DNA of 64,000 nucleotides. It comes from Apiospora phragmitis (Eukaryota > Ascomycota > Sordariomycetes > Amphisphaeriales > Apiosporaceae). Below are positions 37,636 through 49,318 of the stretch, in pieces. Within the stretch, counting starts at the first letter, position 1, and each line of letters begins with the position of its first letter. Under the pieces are notes generated by a model that did not search any database, had not been told where the DNA came from, and worked only from the letters and a program-made list of their open reading frames with translations. The position numbers and the translations under genes are program-made. Where the stretch lies: the NCBI GenBank assembly GCA_038363925.1, contig JAQQWL010000005.1, positions 1,116,001 to 1,180,000 of the forward strand, in the 5' to 3' direction.

Positions 37636-38784
37636 TTATCCGCCTTACTTTTTACGGCGTTATTTATATATACGAGTATCGATTTTAATAGTAAGCTTTA
37701 TATACGAAAGGAAATTATTAAGGGTATCGAGCCGGCTAAGTTCGTTTTTTAGTCTTTTTTTAATCTTTAATAATATATTATTATTTTCATAGCTTCGGTC
37801 TAGTTTAATCGGGTTATAATACGTCTAAACTCGGCGGTATAAAAGGCGGTTAATTCTTTTTATTTAAAGGTTTCGAGTTCCTTTTCTACTTATCGCTTTT
37901 TATCGGGGTTTTAGAAAAATAATTTAAGGGCTTATTTAAAGCCGTCGTAATTTTCGAAAATTCGTTATACCTTTATACGGTATAATTTAACTCATTAATA
38001 GTTTTTTACGACTTCGTTTAAATAAGGTTCGAATTAAACATAGGTTTTATTTTTTAAAAACAAATTAACGTAGATAACTCATTAAGTAACGTTTTAAAAC
38101 GTTTTTATATAAAACCGTTAATAAGCTTTAACTTAAATAAAAAAGCTTCGGAAGTTCCCGCTCGTTTCGTTAAATAATATTAATATATTAATCTTTATAC
38201 CCTTTTTAAGTGTAATAAAGGTTTAAATAATATTAATAGCTATATAAAAAAAGCGTACTTGTTCGCGCAGCTTATTAATATTACGAGGTATTTATCTCGG
38301 GTACCCTTAGCGAAGAGCTCGTTACGTTTTTTTTAAGCTTAACGTAATAATATTAATAATTAATATTCTTTTACTCGAATTCCTTAATTCGTTTAATTAA
38401 CGCCTACGGTTTAAGGTTATCGTTATTATTATCGCTATCGATATTTATAGCGGGGTCTCGCTAAGAGGTATTAAAAGTGGCGATAAGAATCTTTCTTTAT
38501 CGAATAATATTACTAGGGCTAGGTATAAAAATAATTCATATAAAACTATTCCTCGAAGGTTTAAATAATAACTTATAAGAATAAAAGTAATTAAAATATA
38601 ACGAACGCTATTTAAGTTTTAAAAAAACTTAATAAAACGTACCGGGGTTTATATTAATAATACGAAAAAGTATTTAAACGTGTAATAAAAGTAACGTTTT
38701 TACCGATATAATATATAATAGCCGGGTTATAACTTAATAATAAAAAGTCGAGTAAAAGTATTTATATAATAAAGTTATTAAGGT
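37636..38784 (-). mobile_element. Ty3/gypsy chromovirus gag region, RIP-mutated
   Basis: Minus-strand translation reads FENYDGFK, QVEKELETFK, TAEFRRIITRLN and ELSRLDTL then IKIDTRIYK at about 38,000 down to 37,690, the capsid pattern of fungal chromoviruses. The 5' LTR should lie between here and 38,784 but was not delimited. Confidence 0.7.
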
Positions 38785-40614
38785 TAATATACCTTATAAG
38801 CGAGCTACGTATATAAACGAGCTGCGCATTTTTTATTATTAAGCTTTATAAATTAATTTAATTATAATACTTATAATTAATTAAATATATTAATTATTAT
38901 TATTTTTAAAGGTTTTTATATTATTTTAATAAGTACGCGTATTATACCCGGGCTTTCTATAAATTTTATAGCGCTATAAGCTTATTTTAAACGTCCTCGT
39001 ATAACCACTCCTTTAACGCGATTCGTTTTATAACTATCTATTAATATCTCTTTAAAACCATAAGTCTTTTTTAGTTTATATATAAAATAATCCTCTATTT
39101 TATAGCCGTTTGTTTTTCGTACGACGGCGCCGGCTAAATATTTTATTTACTTTTTAAAGTATCGCGTTTTTACTTTTTAAAAAAGTAACTCGATATATAA
39201 TTTACGTTATAACCTTTATAATTTAATTAAAACTAATTAAAATAAATATCGGAAAGTTATTTTAATATTATACGATATGGTTTCGAACGTATTCGATTTA
39301 AAACTAGGCTTTAATCGGGTTATTTAAAGTTTTTAATTTTTAAGGAATAAATAGGCCGGAAAACGTTTTAAAAAGTATTAAAATACGTAGCTTTATATTT
39401 AATTATAAAATAATATATTCCGGATTATACGGAACGAATCCTATCTTTTAAAAGCCTCTTTATATATTCGAAATAATAAAAGTCGCTTGGAACGCTTTTA
39501 AAAACGCTAGTAAGAAGTCCTCCTTAGAGATATAAGTAATATACGCCCGTATAAAACCTATAATTTCTTTTTTGTACGCCCTTTTTAATATATAAAAATA
39601 GCCGATATTAAAAGGTATATAAAGTATAAAAATCGAGTTCTTTTAATAATAAAGCTCGAAAGCTATTAAGTAATAGCTCTTATAGCCGTTTAAAATTAAA
39701 AGGCGATAACGACCTTTCGTATAAAACTTAATATAGTAATTAAAATATTGAATTTAGTTTTCGCCTTTTTTATTTATAGTTTAAATATTTTTAATAATTA
39801 CGATTGCTTAATCTTTTAATAATAAGCTATTTTTATATTAAGAAAAAAAGGTACGTTTTTTTAATAAAAATAATATACGAGGGGATGGCGTAACCGTTTA
39901 ATCCGACCTCTTAGATAATTATAACTTATTCCCGGTTCTTTTACTATATTGTTTTAAGCTTTCCGCTTTAATTAAAAGTGGTTATAATTATTTCGAACGA
40001 GATTTAATTTATAAAAAACCCGGTTTTATTAAAATTATATATATCCTCTTTTTATATTTTATATTTATTAATTATATTTAGTATAAAAATAAACTATACG
40101 CGATACGAGTTAAAATCTTTATAAAGGATTTTTTAATAATCGATTCTTTAGTTAAAACGCGTCCCGAGGTTTAGTTATTATCGTACGAAGTTAGAGGCTT
40201 AATTAATATCGACGCGTCTCGCGTCGTATAAATTAAGTAATTAATTCGCTATATCTTTTATATTATTAAACCGGTGAAAAAACGATCGCGTATTTAAATT
40301 AATAATATATCGAATAATTAATTCCTCTTTAAAATTAGAAAGCTTTTAAAAGTTTATAGAGATTTCGGATCGTGGTCGAATTCCGCGTCGTTGGATATGT
40401 AACGTCGAGTCTAAAACATGATATATCGCTGTAGCTTTTCGTACACTTAATTTCGGGTTACTTAAAGCGTTTAAAGTATTAAATTAAACCCTTTTCCTTT
40501 ATTTTTTAATTCTATACTTATTAAAAAAGAAAAGTTAATATAAAATTAATTATAAAAAATTAATTAAAAATGCACAGCTCGCTTATATACGTAGCTCGCT
40601 TGTGAGCTACGTTA
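38785..40614 (-). mobile_element. Fot1/pogo-type DNA transposon copy C, full length, RIP-mutated
   Basis: 1,830 bp. The right end, read inward on the other strand, starts TAACGTAGCTC and the left TAATATACCTT (RIP-diverged); both continue with paired AAGCGAGCTRYG subrepeats. The minus strand has the zinc-knuckle-like tail at about 38,935-38,980 and is colinear with copy B throughout. The terminal subrepeats differ in sequence from those of B. Confidence 0.8.
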
Positions 40615-42544
40615 CTCTTTAATTTAAGTAATAATTTTATACTAGGTAATAGTATCTTTAATAACGGTCTTTATAAATTCCTTTATATCTTTATAGGTGG
40701 TATAAAAAAGGAGCTCTTATTTTCGACTCTCGTCGTTTATATTATATTTTTTAATATAATTATTCTACTTTTTAAAAAACTTAATAATATTAATACCATT
40801 AAATCGTAACGAAACGACATAGTTTAAATTAAGTATTAGCAGCTTTATTCGATTATTTATAAATTTAAATAATTAAGCTATCCTTTTAAAACAGTTATTA
40901 CTTAAGTTCGCGGGTAAGTTACTTAGCTTATCCTTTTATTAATCAGCTATTTCCGCGTCGTTAAAAGTTTTAATAACAACTAGATTAGCGTTAATCTAGC
41001 TCGATAATAATGATATCGAGTGGGCAGCTAATAATAAAAAAGGGGAATAAGCTTAAGTGAATCCTAGCTCGTAAACTACTGATCGATATTTACGAAGGCC
41101 TCGATAATAGTTAAAATATCGATTTTTTAGCTATTTTTTACTAAATTTTATTTTATTAATAAAAAAGTTATTATTGCGTTATTTTTTTAATAACTTACTT
41201 TAACGTTTTTATCCTTATAAGGTTATATAACTTTACGGATCTAATTTCGTTTTATAAATTAAGAGATTTCATTTTTAACTTAACTATCGTTCTTAGTAAA
41301 TATAGAGTTTCGATTATAATTTAATTTACCTTATTCTATTCGAGCTACTTAATAATTAATGTCTAAGCGTCGGCTATTAAAATGATAGTTAAGCTTTAAT
41401 AAACGAACTTTATTAAACTCTTAAGTAAAGAGTCTCGTTTTTATACCGTAATATTTAGAATATTAAACTATTAAGTATTACGATTTTTACGCATATTAGG
41501 TATATTTATATCTTTTAATATATTAACGTATTTTATTTTACTGTTTAAATCGTAGCTTCTTTTATTCTCGATTTCGCTACATAATACGATATTTTAATTA
41601 AATTATTAAGGTTTTCTTATATCTTATTAACTTAATTTTCTAGTATTTCTTCTCTCTCTTTTACTCATTTTTTTCTTATTTAAATATCTTCTTTTATATA
41701 AAAGAGGGTTTAACGATAAAAACAAGCTTATACGAGGTAGCTATAAAAATATATAATCCGTACTAGTATAAACTACGGTCGGCACTCGTAAAGTTAGCCC
41801 CTTATTAAGCTATTTATACGCGGCCTTCTTTTTAAGGGGGAAAATATCGTAAGAGTAACGAAACGAACGTTTAAGTATATATTAAAGAGTACATATTTTT
41901 GATTAATCTGTCGTATATCGAAACGTATCGCGAAATTAATATTATACCCCTCTATATTATATAATTAACTATCCGTGCCTTAGGCCGCGATTTTCTAGCC
42001 CTATTATAGTATAGCTTTATTTATAATAATAATTTTATAATAATAATTAACGCTTAATATTAATATTACGTAATAATAACTTCATATTAAAACGAATTAA
42101 ATAATATTAATATATATATATATATAAGTATTAGTTAAAACGAGAAGAAGTTACGTAATAAATCTCGAGATTTTAACGAGATTTAAAAATTCGACTCGAC
42201 GAGATCTTATAATAATTCGCGTAATCTTTAAATTAATAAAAAAAGAGACGAGATATATAATAATAAACGTTCTTTATATTTTTTATATAAACGCTTTTTA
42301 TTTTAATAATTATTTTAAATATTAATTTAATTTATTAATAAAATAAAAAGGTTTAATAACTTTATTATATAACTACTTTTACTTAAATATTTTTATTATT
42401 ATTTATTATATTAATAAGGCATTTTTTTATTACACGTTTAAATACTCTTTTATATTATTAATATAAACTTAACTACTTAAGTAACATTTATTATAGTTAA
42501 CTATAATTAAATTAACTTATATAAAAGTAATAAAATATAGAAAA
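40615..42544. other. AT-rich unassigned part of the island
   Basis: RIP-like composition, no readable transposase or polyprotein. A (TA)n run lies at about 42,112-42,127. Probably older transposon debris; it may contain the missing half of copy A, but I could not align it. Confidence 0.4.
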
Positions 42545-42600
42545 AGTAGCCCGCTTAATAATATAGCCTGCTTAATAATAAACTACGTTATAAATATTAT
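42545..42600 (-). repeat. Terminal-repeat-like sequence at the right edge of the island
   Basis: Read on the minus strand it starts TAACGTAGTTTATTATTAAG and contains two copies of ATTAAGCRGGCTA. It matches, in inverted orientation, the ends at 22,693 and 23,229. Confidence 0.65.
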
Positions 42601-42615
42601 ACTTAATAAAAAGTT

Positions 42616-43630
42616 GTAAAATCGCTCTTTCGAGGAACATGCCTGCTACATTAAAGTGAGTAAGCGAGGGAGTGTGGCCAATATTAACAAGTACTCCATG
42701 AATCCCCTTTTTAATCAAGGTAATTGATTGACCGCACTCCCAAGGCTTCTATCGAACGATTGCTGCTCCCACGGCAATCACATGCTGCACCTCGAAGGTA
42801 ACATCCTCGGCGATCCCGCTCCAACGTCGGCTACCGTGAGACCCATCGAGGGCTAGGTAGGCATTATCATTTGATAATTAATGCCTTGACCACCGAGGAA
42901 TGCGGAAACACCCTCCCCCATCCAGCCCAGCTGCCTAAAGGCAATAACGATGGCGGCGACAAGGGAAAACATCGTGTCCTCGTCGTCGTCGTCGTCGCCG
43001 CCGCCGCCATCATCCTCCTATTAACTCGCAGAGACCATGACAGCCCACACCTCGCTGCATGGGGCCATCATCCGCCACCTGCCACCCGACGCGACGCTGG
43101 TTTCCCCGGCTCCATTCGCATGCAGGCATGCATAGTTCGGTGCATAGACCAGGAACCGATGACCATGATCAGGCCAGGCGATCCTGATGATCGCGGGGCC
43201 CCTACCCCGCGCCCGCCAAAAGAAAAAAGGGGGTACATGGCGTATCGCGGACTTGCACCCGGACCTGCTCAGCTTCTTGACCCTACATATTTATATCGCA
43301 ATGGCGGCGGTAACAGTCATAGCGATAACGACCAAGGCGGCAGGTTTGAGAGCGACGCCACACGTTTCCTGGTTGATTTCAAGTAACCCCAAAAGGGCGA
43401 GAAACCCTGCCATTCACGTCGTTCGATGTCGATCCTAGAGCGGGCAGCGTGCTGATCTTCCGGAAGCGCGACATGTGGTATGGGGGTCACGAGGTGACGA
43501 GGCGGGGATAGTTGCACGGTCTGCTCTGATTACTGTTTTGTACTGATAGATTTGAGAGGGACGGGGTCCGCCAAATACCACTACCGTCCGACAGTCTTGC
43601 TTGTCAAGAAAGAGACAACTTTGTTAGCTA
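42616..43630. other. Spacer right of the island, no supported gene
   Basis: Normal composition. A trinucleotide tract of CGT then CGC units lies at about 42,979-43,008. The 171-codon frame across it opens with a non-ATG codon and has no family features. Confidence 0.45.
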
Positions 43631-46098
43631 CTACCTCCCCATGTCGCTGGTGGGCGTCGTCGTCTGCGCCGCCTTTTCCTCGACACATTCTTTTCGGGCG
43701 GCGGGAGACGTTTTTTGTTGTTGTTGTTCTTCATTTTTCTCTTCGGAGTTCGTCTCTGAGTCGCCAAGTTCCGCTGATTCTGTTGCATGTCCTCCCGGGC
43801 CTGTCCATATCTCGCCAATACTGCTTTCGCAGGCAAACTGGGCTGTGACGGCGGTGTCGATGTTGTTTCCCGTGCTTGACGGTTTTAGGATTAATTTCGT
43901 CGGGGCTTTGGTGCTCTGGGATGATTCTGCTGCTGCTGCTGCTACTGCTGTTGTTGTTGGCGTAGTGTTAATACTGGCCCGTTTATTATCACCCTTATTG
44001 TTCTTCTTGAATGGGGTACTGCCACCACCACTTTCAGAGTTTTTCATATTGTCACCACCATTGACGCGGCCGACGGCGCCATCGGCACCCCCGCCCATGA
44101 GGGGAGACGGTGGCACCTCCTCCTGCGGGATGATGAAGGGCCGCCCCGGGTGCGGGCCCTGGCCCATGTTGGCGCGGAGCCAGCCCGTGTAAAAAGACAG
44201 ACGCGCGACGCGGCTGCGGGCCGAGTCGGATTTCGAGCGGGACGAGGTCGTGTTGATGTCGCGGGAGTCGGTGCGCGTGACCCAGAAGAGGACGACGGCG
44301 TTGAAGAGCACTGGGTAGGTAGATCACATTAGATCACATGGGTCGGTTGATGGATATGAAGCAACGACGTCGATGGCTTACCGTCGATCTTACAGCAAAG
44401 TAGACACAGCCAGGTTGGTTCGCCGTCGAGCAACATCAGTGCCAGAAGGTTTCTATGAGGTTAGGATATATCCGTCATTGATCATCCCTGTCAGTGAGTC
44501 GTGAAAAGACAGGTGAGAGGGTTGACAAGGGCAGGGACAGAGACAGAAAAGGGGCACCAGTATTTACGCGATGCTGCTGCTGAGGGCCAAACAGCATCCG
44601 ACGAAAGACTTCTTGGCAACTCGGAGCAGCTTCTCATTTCTCTCCCTCGTACCGCTAGAGGCCGCAGTAGGTAGGATTTTGTTCGAGCCCTTGGCCGTAT
44701 ATCCTGCCAGCACTTACGTCAGCAGGTAGGCCCAGAGGTAGGCGTATACTGCAGCCAGCCTAGTCAGAAGATCAAACCCACGGTATATGGGGAACGTGAA
44801 TACTGCGGTCAGGTAGGCCTAATAGAAGTAGTCAGTGGTAGGTTTATATCGTGAAGCCGAATGTCCCACACCTACGTTGCAAACCACATCGACGGCGACT
44901 GGGCCGATCATGGCGCTCCGTTGGATACCGATGATACAGAGACCGTTCTCCATACGGCTGAACCGACTGCAGAAGATATCGAGTTAATGCTAAGCTCGCC
45001 CAGCCTGCGGCTTGGGGTTTAGTGGAGGGTCCGTGGGAAACACCTACAATATGATGAGTATTATCCAGCAACCGAATACTGCGACTAAAGAACTTGGAGG
45101 TCAGTGTCGGACATTAGTTCCCTGTACCTATCAACTCAAAACTCAACACCCCCAACTCCGAATGCACTTACCGTATGAGATATGGCTTCGATTTAATGCG
45201 GCTGGTACCACTGCCCCAAACAGTGTACAATTGTAGTGCCATCAGATCAGTGGAATACACAGCAAAGATACTTATTCACAACCAATACCATGGGTTGTGC
45301 GTGATCTGGAACAGGTAGAGATGACTTACGGCGCGGTCGCAGAGAAACATATAGACTAGCTGACCAATCGAACGCCCAACTATGTCAGTAAGCGACGACC
45401 TCTTGCGCACGACGACCCCCTTTCCCTCCTTTGTATGGTATCAAAAAGGGACGCGGTGGTTCAAGGGACGAAGAGATAGATATGCTTACAGCCTGTGACA
45501 AAAGAAAAGTCAGTATGTTGTTCCTCAAAGAACCCATAAGTCAATTTACGCACCTTGCTGGAGAGGTATGCCAAGAGACATAACAGTGTCGCGGCTTCGC
45601 ATAGCGAATGGTAGTCGTTGACGGAGAAGTTGTAGTGTAAAATTGTGGACGCCATGACGAACAGGTAGGAGTCAAAGTAGATGGCCAAGAGTACTGGAGA
45701 GACGTCAAAGACACCCTTTAGCATTCGTTTATTTTCTGCCCAGGTTTTCTCCATCCTCCAGGGTGTGTTTGGTGGCCATGTAGACTTACGCCAGTGAGTC
45801 CACGCCAGACTCCGCCAGATCTTCACCTGGGCCACGCGGAACACTGTTTTGTCATAAATTTTTTCTTCTTCTTTCGATATGGGTGAGTGCGTTGGGTAAT
45901 AGTACAGGAGGGAATGGAGGAGGTTTCAGAGAGAGAGAGGGGGGAGGGAGGCGTACAGAAGAAAGAGGCACAGGCGCTGCTGGCGAGCACCGAGACGACG
46001 ATGCCGCTCACTTTCGCGTATCGCGGCTCCGGCTCGAAGTAGATCTCATAGGCGAGGTGGCGGCTGGTGAGGGAAGGCGGCAGATCGGAAGGGGCCAT
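43631..46098 (-). CDS. Multi-pass integral membrane protein of unknown function, many introns
   Basis: The minus-strand ATG at 46098 opens MAPSDLPPSLTSRHLAYEIY and a first hydrophobic segment (VSGIVVSVLASSACASFF). Exons 46098-45957, 45843-45790, 45735-45554 and 45357-45328 join in frame. Later coding blocks read LMALQLYTVW and SRIKSKPYLIR (about 45.25-45.17 kb), RFSRMENGLCIIGIQRSAM (about 44.9 kb), AYLTAVFTFPIY (about 44.8 kb), VAKKSFVGCCLALSSSIA (about 44.6 kb) and NLLALMLLDGEPTWLCLLCC (about 44.4 kb). The last exon (to 43631) holds VLFNAVVLFWVTRTDS and a long Ser/Thr/Lys-rich tail. The layout is that of a fungal protein with six or seven membrane segments and a cytosolic tail, possibly receptor-like. 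I could not make the phase between the fourth and fifth blocks agree, so the exon model is incomplete. Confidence 0.65.
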
Positions 46099-49000
46099 GA
46101 TCGGGGGCGGTCGGAATGGCGGAGCCTTGCTGTGGGCAGGACAGGTGCTCCGTTATCAATGGTACCGAGACGACGAGAGAGAGAGAAATCGTTCTAACCG
46201 TGGAAGTTTTGAGTATTTTAGGAAGTATCTAGAGAAGGAATGTTGTTGCGGCATGGCATGCTTTTTACCAGATCTGAACCTCCCTACTTGTCATAGACTA
46301 TGCCCTTATTTCTATGGGGGGTGAATATCCGATGAACATCAATAGCCATCCTCCGATGCTCGAGCCCGCCCAGGAGGTTGGGATCAACTACCCCAGCTAT
46401 GAAGTTATGGAACACGAAGACGTGCTGATAGAAAGTGGCTGCCGTGTCATGGTACTGCATGAGAATTGTCCGTTTTGAGGACGGCCTCAACTTTAACGGT
46501 GGTGCTTAGACGTCATCCTAAAGGCCGTGTCATCCCGCTGCGGGAGTCCTGCTTTTTGTCACGTCGTTCCTCGACTTGTTGGTTCCTAATAGATAACTCC
46601 CCATCCGCTTTTCTCATGGCTGCAGTTACCGCAAGAGGGACTACGAGCTGGAAATGAGACGACGTACTCAGGGTGATGGCCGGGAATAGTCACTTTCCCG
46701 AGATCGGGAGCCTGCTGGGCAACTACGCCAGAGGCTTCAACACCCCTGTGAGGCTGAGACTGCTGCTAGTGCAGGCCAGCTTCTTGGAAGCAACCATCGG
46801 AATGCTTCGCAGTCTAAATGATTGGTCTGGTTCATCTAGGTCGGATCAGAGTTGGTGCCTGCCTTTTTCAACCTACTGTTTTGGAGCAAATATGCTTGGT
46901 ATTCCCCTGAAAGATTGGCATGGTATTGAACCGAGGTTTAAAATTGCCCATGCGATAATTGAAAACTGGTCGTTGAAGGGGACAACTGGCGGCAGTGATA
47001 TAGCAACAACCGCAGTATCTCAAACCCGCAGAGGGTATTGCTAGGAGGCAGCCTCCAGCTTTGGGACTAACTGGGAAAGCGGGCGACGGCGACTGCCTCG
47101 GCGTCGTCGTCGTTCAAGATGTTGTTTCTGCAGCCAAGCCCCTCACGTGGAGCTCATGATTCGTGGAGTGTGGCTGAGCTGTGAGCGTTCGTGCTGTGGC
47201 AAGTGTGTTACGCACGGGAGGCAGCCACAAGCTTTTGGAGGTTGCTATTTCTGTAAATTTAGCACCTGTCAATCAGGGGTGACCCCCAGATCGCCTTGTG
47301 CGGGCTGACTGTAGGCAACCCGCAAAAACAGGACATCTTCGTACTCCGTAACGCTGCTGACAGCACTGCGGACTTTGACACAAATACTGCATGGAGGATG
47401 TTACGACGACGCTACTACCAAGTGCCAAGGTGCCTGCCTGCTTGGGAGTGTACAGTAAGGAAGTGTAGGTATCCCGGCTGCTCTCTCCGAAGTATGCTCA
47501 CACGTGATCGGCTTGTTGGATGGCAAAGGGTGTTGTTATCGCCCTTCTCATTTGCTCTGCCGGTTTCCACCCGACACGATAATCTCAATAACAACATATA
47601 CCCGACCGTTGAACTCTAAGCGGTGACAGAAAGCTAGAAAGATTATGATCCGACATGGACGTTGTAGTATGGACGAGCCGTTGTCATGTCGTAGCAGTAA
47701 TACCATGTGTTGCGGAGACACGATATTACAGACAGCGTGTCGGCGAAATAACGTGGGTGGTACAAGAATGGGACCAGTAAAGGGGGCGCTGAGAGTTTGG
47801 GCGGCTGCGTGGCGGGAAGGGACAGCCGCAGCTGGAAAGCAAAAGCAAATGTTCCTTTCATTCGTTATTATGCAAACTCTCGTCGAGTTGTAGACGGAGC
47901 CTTTGTCAATCCCACTATGGCGAATCATCAATGCACTGGCGACGAACGAACGTGATCGTCGAGTGACACCTACCGTCTGGCTAATGGCAGTTTCTGATGC
48001 AGAATTCTTGGTCGAAGATCGACGTCATTCGCGACGGGTTATCGGCAATTTTGTCGATGGAGACTGACTTACTGGGCACCCAGTTTTTCTGGAGATTGAG
48101 TGACACCCTAAGCAAAGGCTCCGAATCATACTTACCCAATCAAGAGTAGCTTTGTCGCCGGCTTGCGCTCCTCCAAAACAAAATACGCGCTGCCCAAACG
48201 GCTCTTTACATACATATCCTCGACTCGAGGAATATGGGCAGTTCTGCATCTTCTACTACGTGGCATGACATTTTGAGCTTACTCTATCGTAGCTTTTTCA
48301 GACACTTAGAAATTACACCAGGCAAGCCAACAGTGGTCAAGTAACTGAGATACAAAGTTTCTTGGGTTGTGTCTTGGCGTCTTGACAAGCTCAGGGCACT
48401 GCTGCTTTCAGAGGGGCACGGGGGGCTCTGGTGGGCACATGGCTTGTGCTGCGCCTGCTTCGAAATCTTGAAACGGGCTACACGCTAAGGCAGTAAATCA
48501 AGGGTCAATCGCAGTACTTTGGTACTACGTTGGTGTTGGTAGGTATTGGAGGAGGGGGACCCCCATGTCTCCTTTCATCACTGTGAAACCCGCCGCCCGA
48601 ATTATTCTGCCACAGCAACACACACCTTCAATCAAGTCAACACCCGCTTCAGCGACTTTGCCGGCCTTTCTTCACGAGCCCTCCCCCATTCGTTTCGACT
48701 ATTCGAACTTGAACTTGTTCCTTTATTCTGCACTTGACTTGTTTGGTCATCTGCCCCTCTCCTGAAAGAGATACGAGACCACGCAAAGACACGCGAACCA
48801 TTTCCCTTGTGCACTGTGTTTGCATTGCGTCTTGGCAAAGCACAAAGTTAGCCATTAGTTACCAAAACACCCGACGACAACGACGACGACGGCGCGTACG
48901 TTCAGAGTTCGGCGCATCATTTCCCGCAGCCAACTTTGTCGGTGTCGGGATATTGCTGAATCGCATTGGACTGGATTGGATTCTCCAGGGTCCAGGGTTG

Positions 49001-49318
49001 AAAGAGACGCGAAACAAGAAGTCGATTTCCATTCCAACCTGAATCCAGCCAAAGCTGCGCATGAACCACAGCCACTTGCGATCACCAACCAAACTCTCCT
49101 CTACATTGGCGCATTCCAGTCTCTCTCTCCAACACACAGTGGTATTTCCAGCGTGAACCTTTGATCTTTTGGCGACTCGTTCACCCGCTGCACGCTCGAC
49201 CGGTCGCCCGTTTCCGGCTGTCTTACTGGACGTTGCTACATTGCCGGCGATCCATTCCACCTCCACTACTCCGACCTTTTCCCAAACAATAGGGGTGGCA
49301 GGGATATAATTCACAACC
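46099..49318. other. 3.2-kb divergent intergenic region
   Basis: It lies between the divergent membrane-protein and chitin synthase genes. Frames at 46,466-47,044 and 47.3-47.9 kb were inspected and show no family features. The last 700 bases are CT/CA-rich and probably include the chitin synthase leader. Confidence 0.45.

Larger units (their letters stand above)
22680..42615. other. AT-rich RIP-mutated heterochromatic island made of nested transposons
   Basis: Roughly 20 kb in which TpA dominates, CpA and TpG are rare and CpG persists, the dinucleotide signature of RIP (CpA to TpA on both strands). Almost no open frame exceeds 60 codons. Transposase and retrotransposon proteins can still be recognised when stop codons are read as mutated Gln, Trp or Arg codons. 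The layout, left to right: Fot1-like A, TRIM-like 1, copia-like fragment, gypsy 3' end, Fot1-like D, gypsy pol, Fot1-like B, gypsy fragment, Fot1-like E containing TRIM-like 2, gypsy gag, Fot1-like C, unassigned DNA. Both edges are sharp. Confidence 0.9.

Noticed and set aside
22680..42615. The AT-rich block as a centromere
   Set aside because: Fungal regional centromeres can be RIP islands, but this one is short and fully explained by identifiable nested transposons. CENP-A data would be needed.
42871..43386. 171-codon frame right of the island
   Set aside because: Non-ATG start, and the hydrophobic part is just the CGT/CGC trinucleotide tract.
46466..47044. Plus-strand frames of 63 and 123 codons (MMAGNSHFPEIGSLLGN...)
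   Set aside because: No family features, no splice support and no codon bias.
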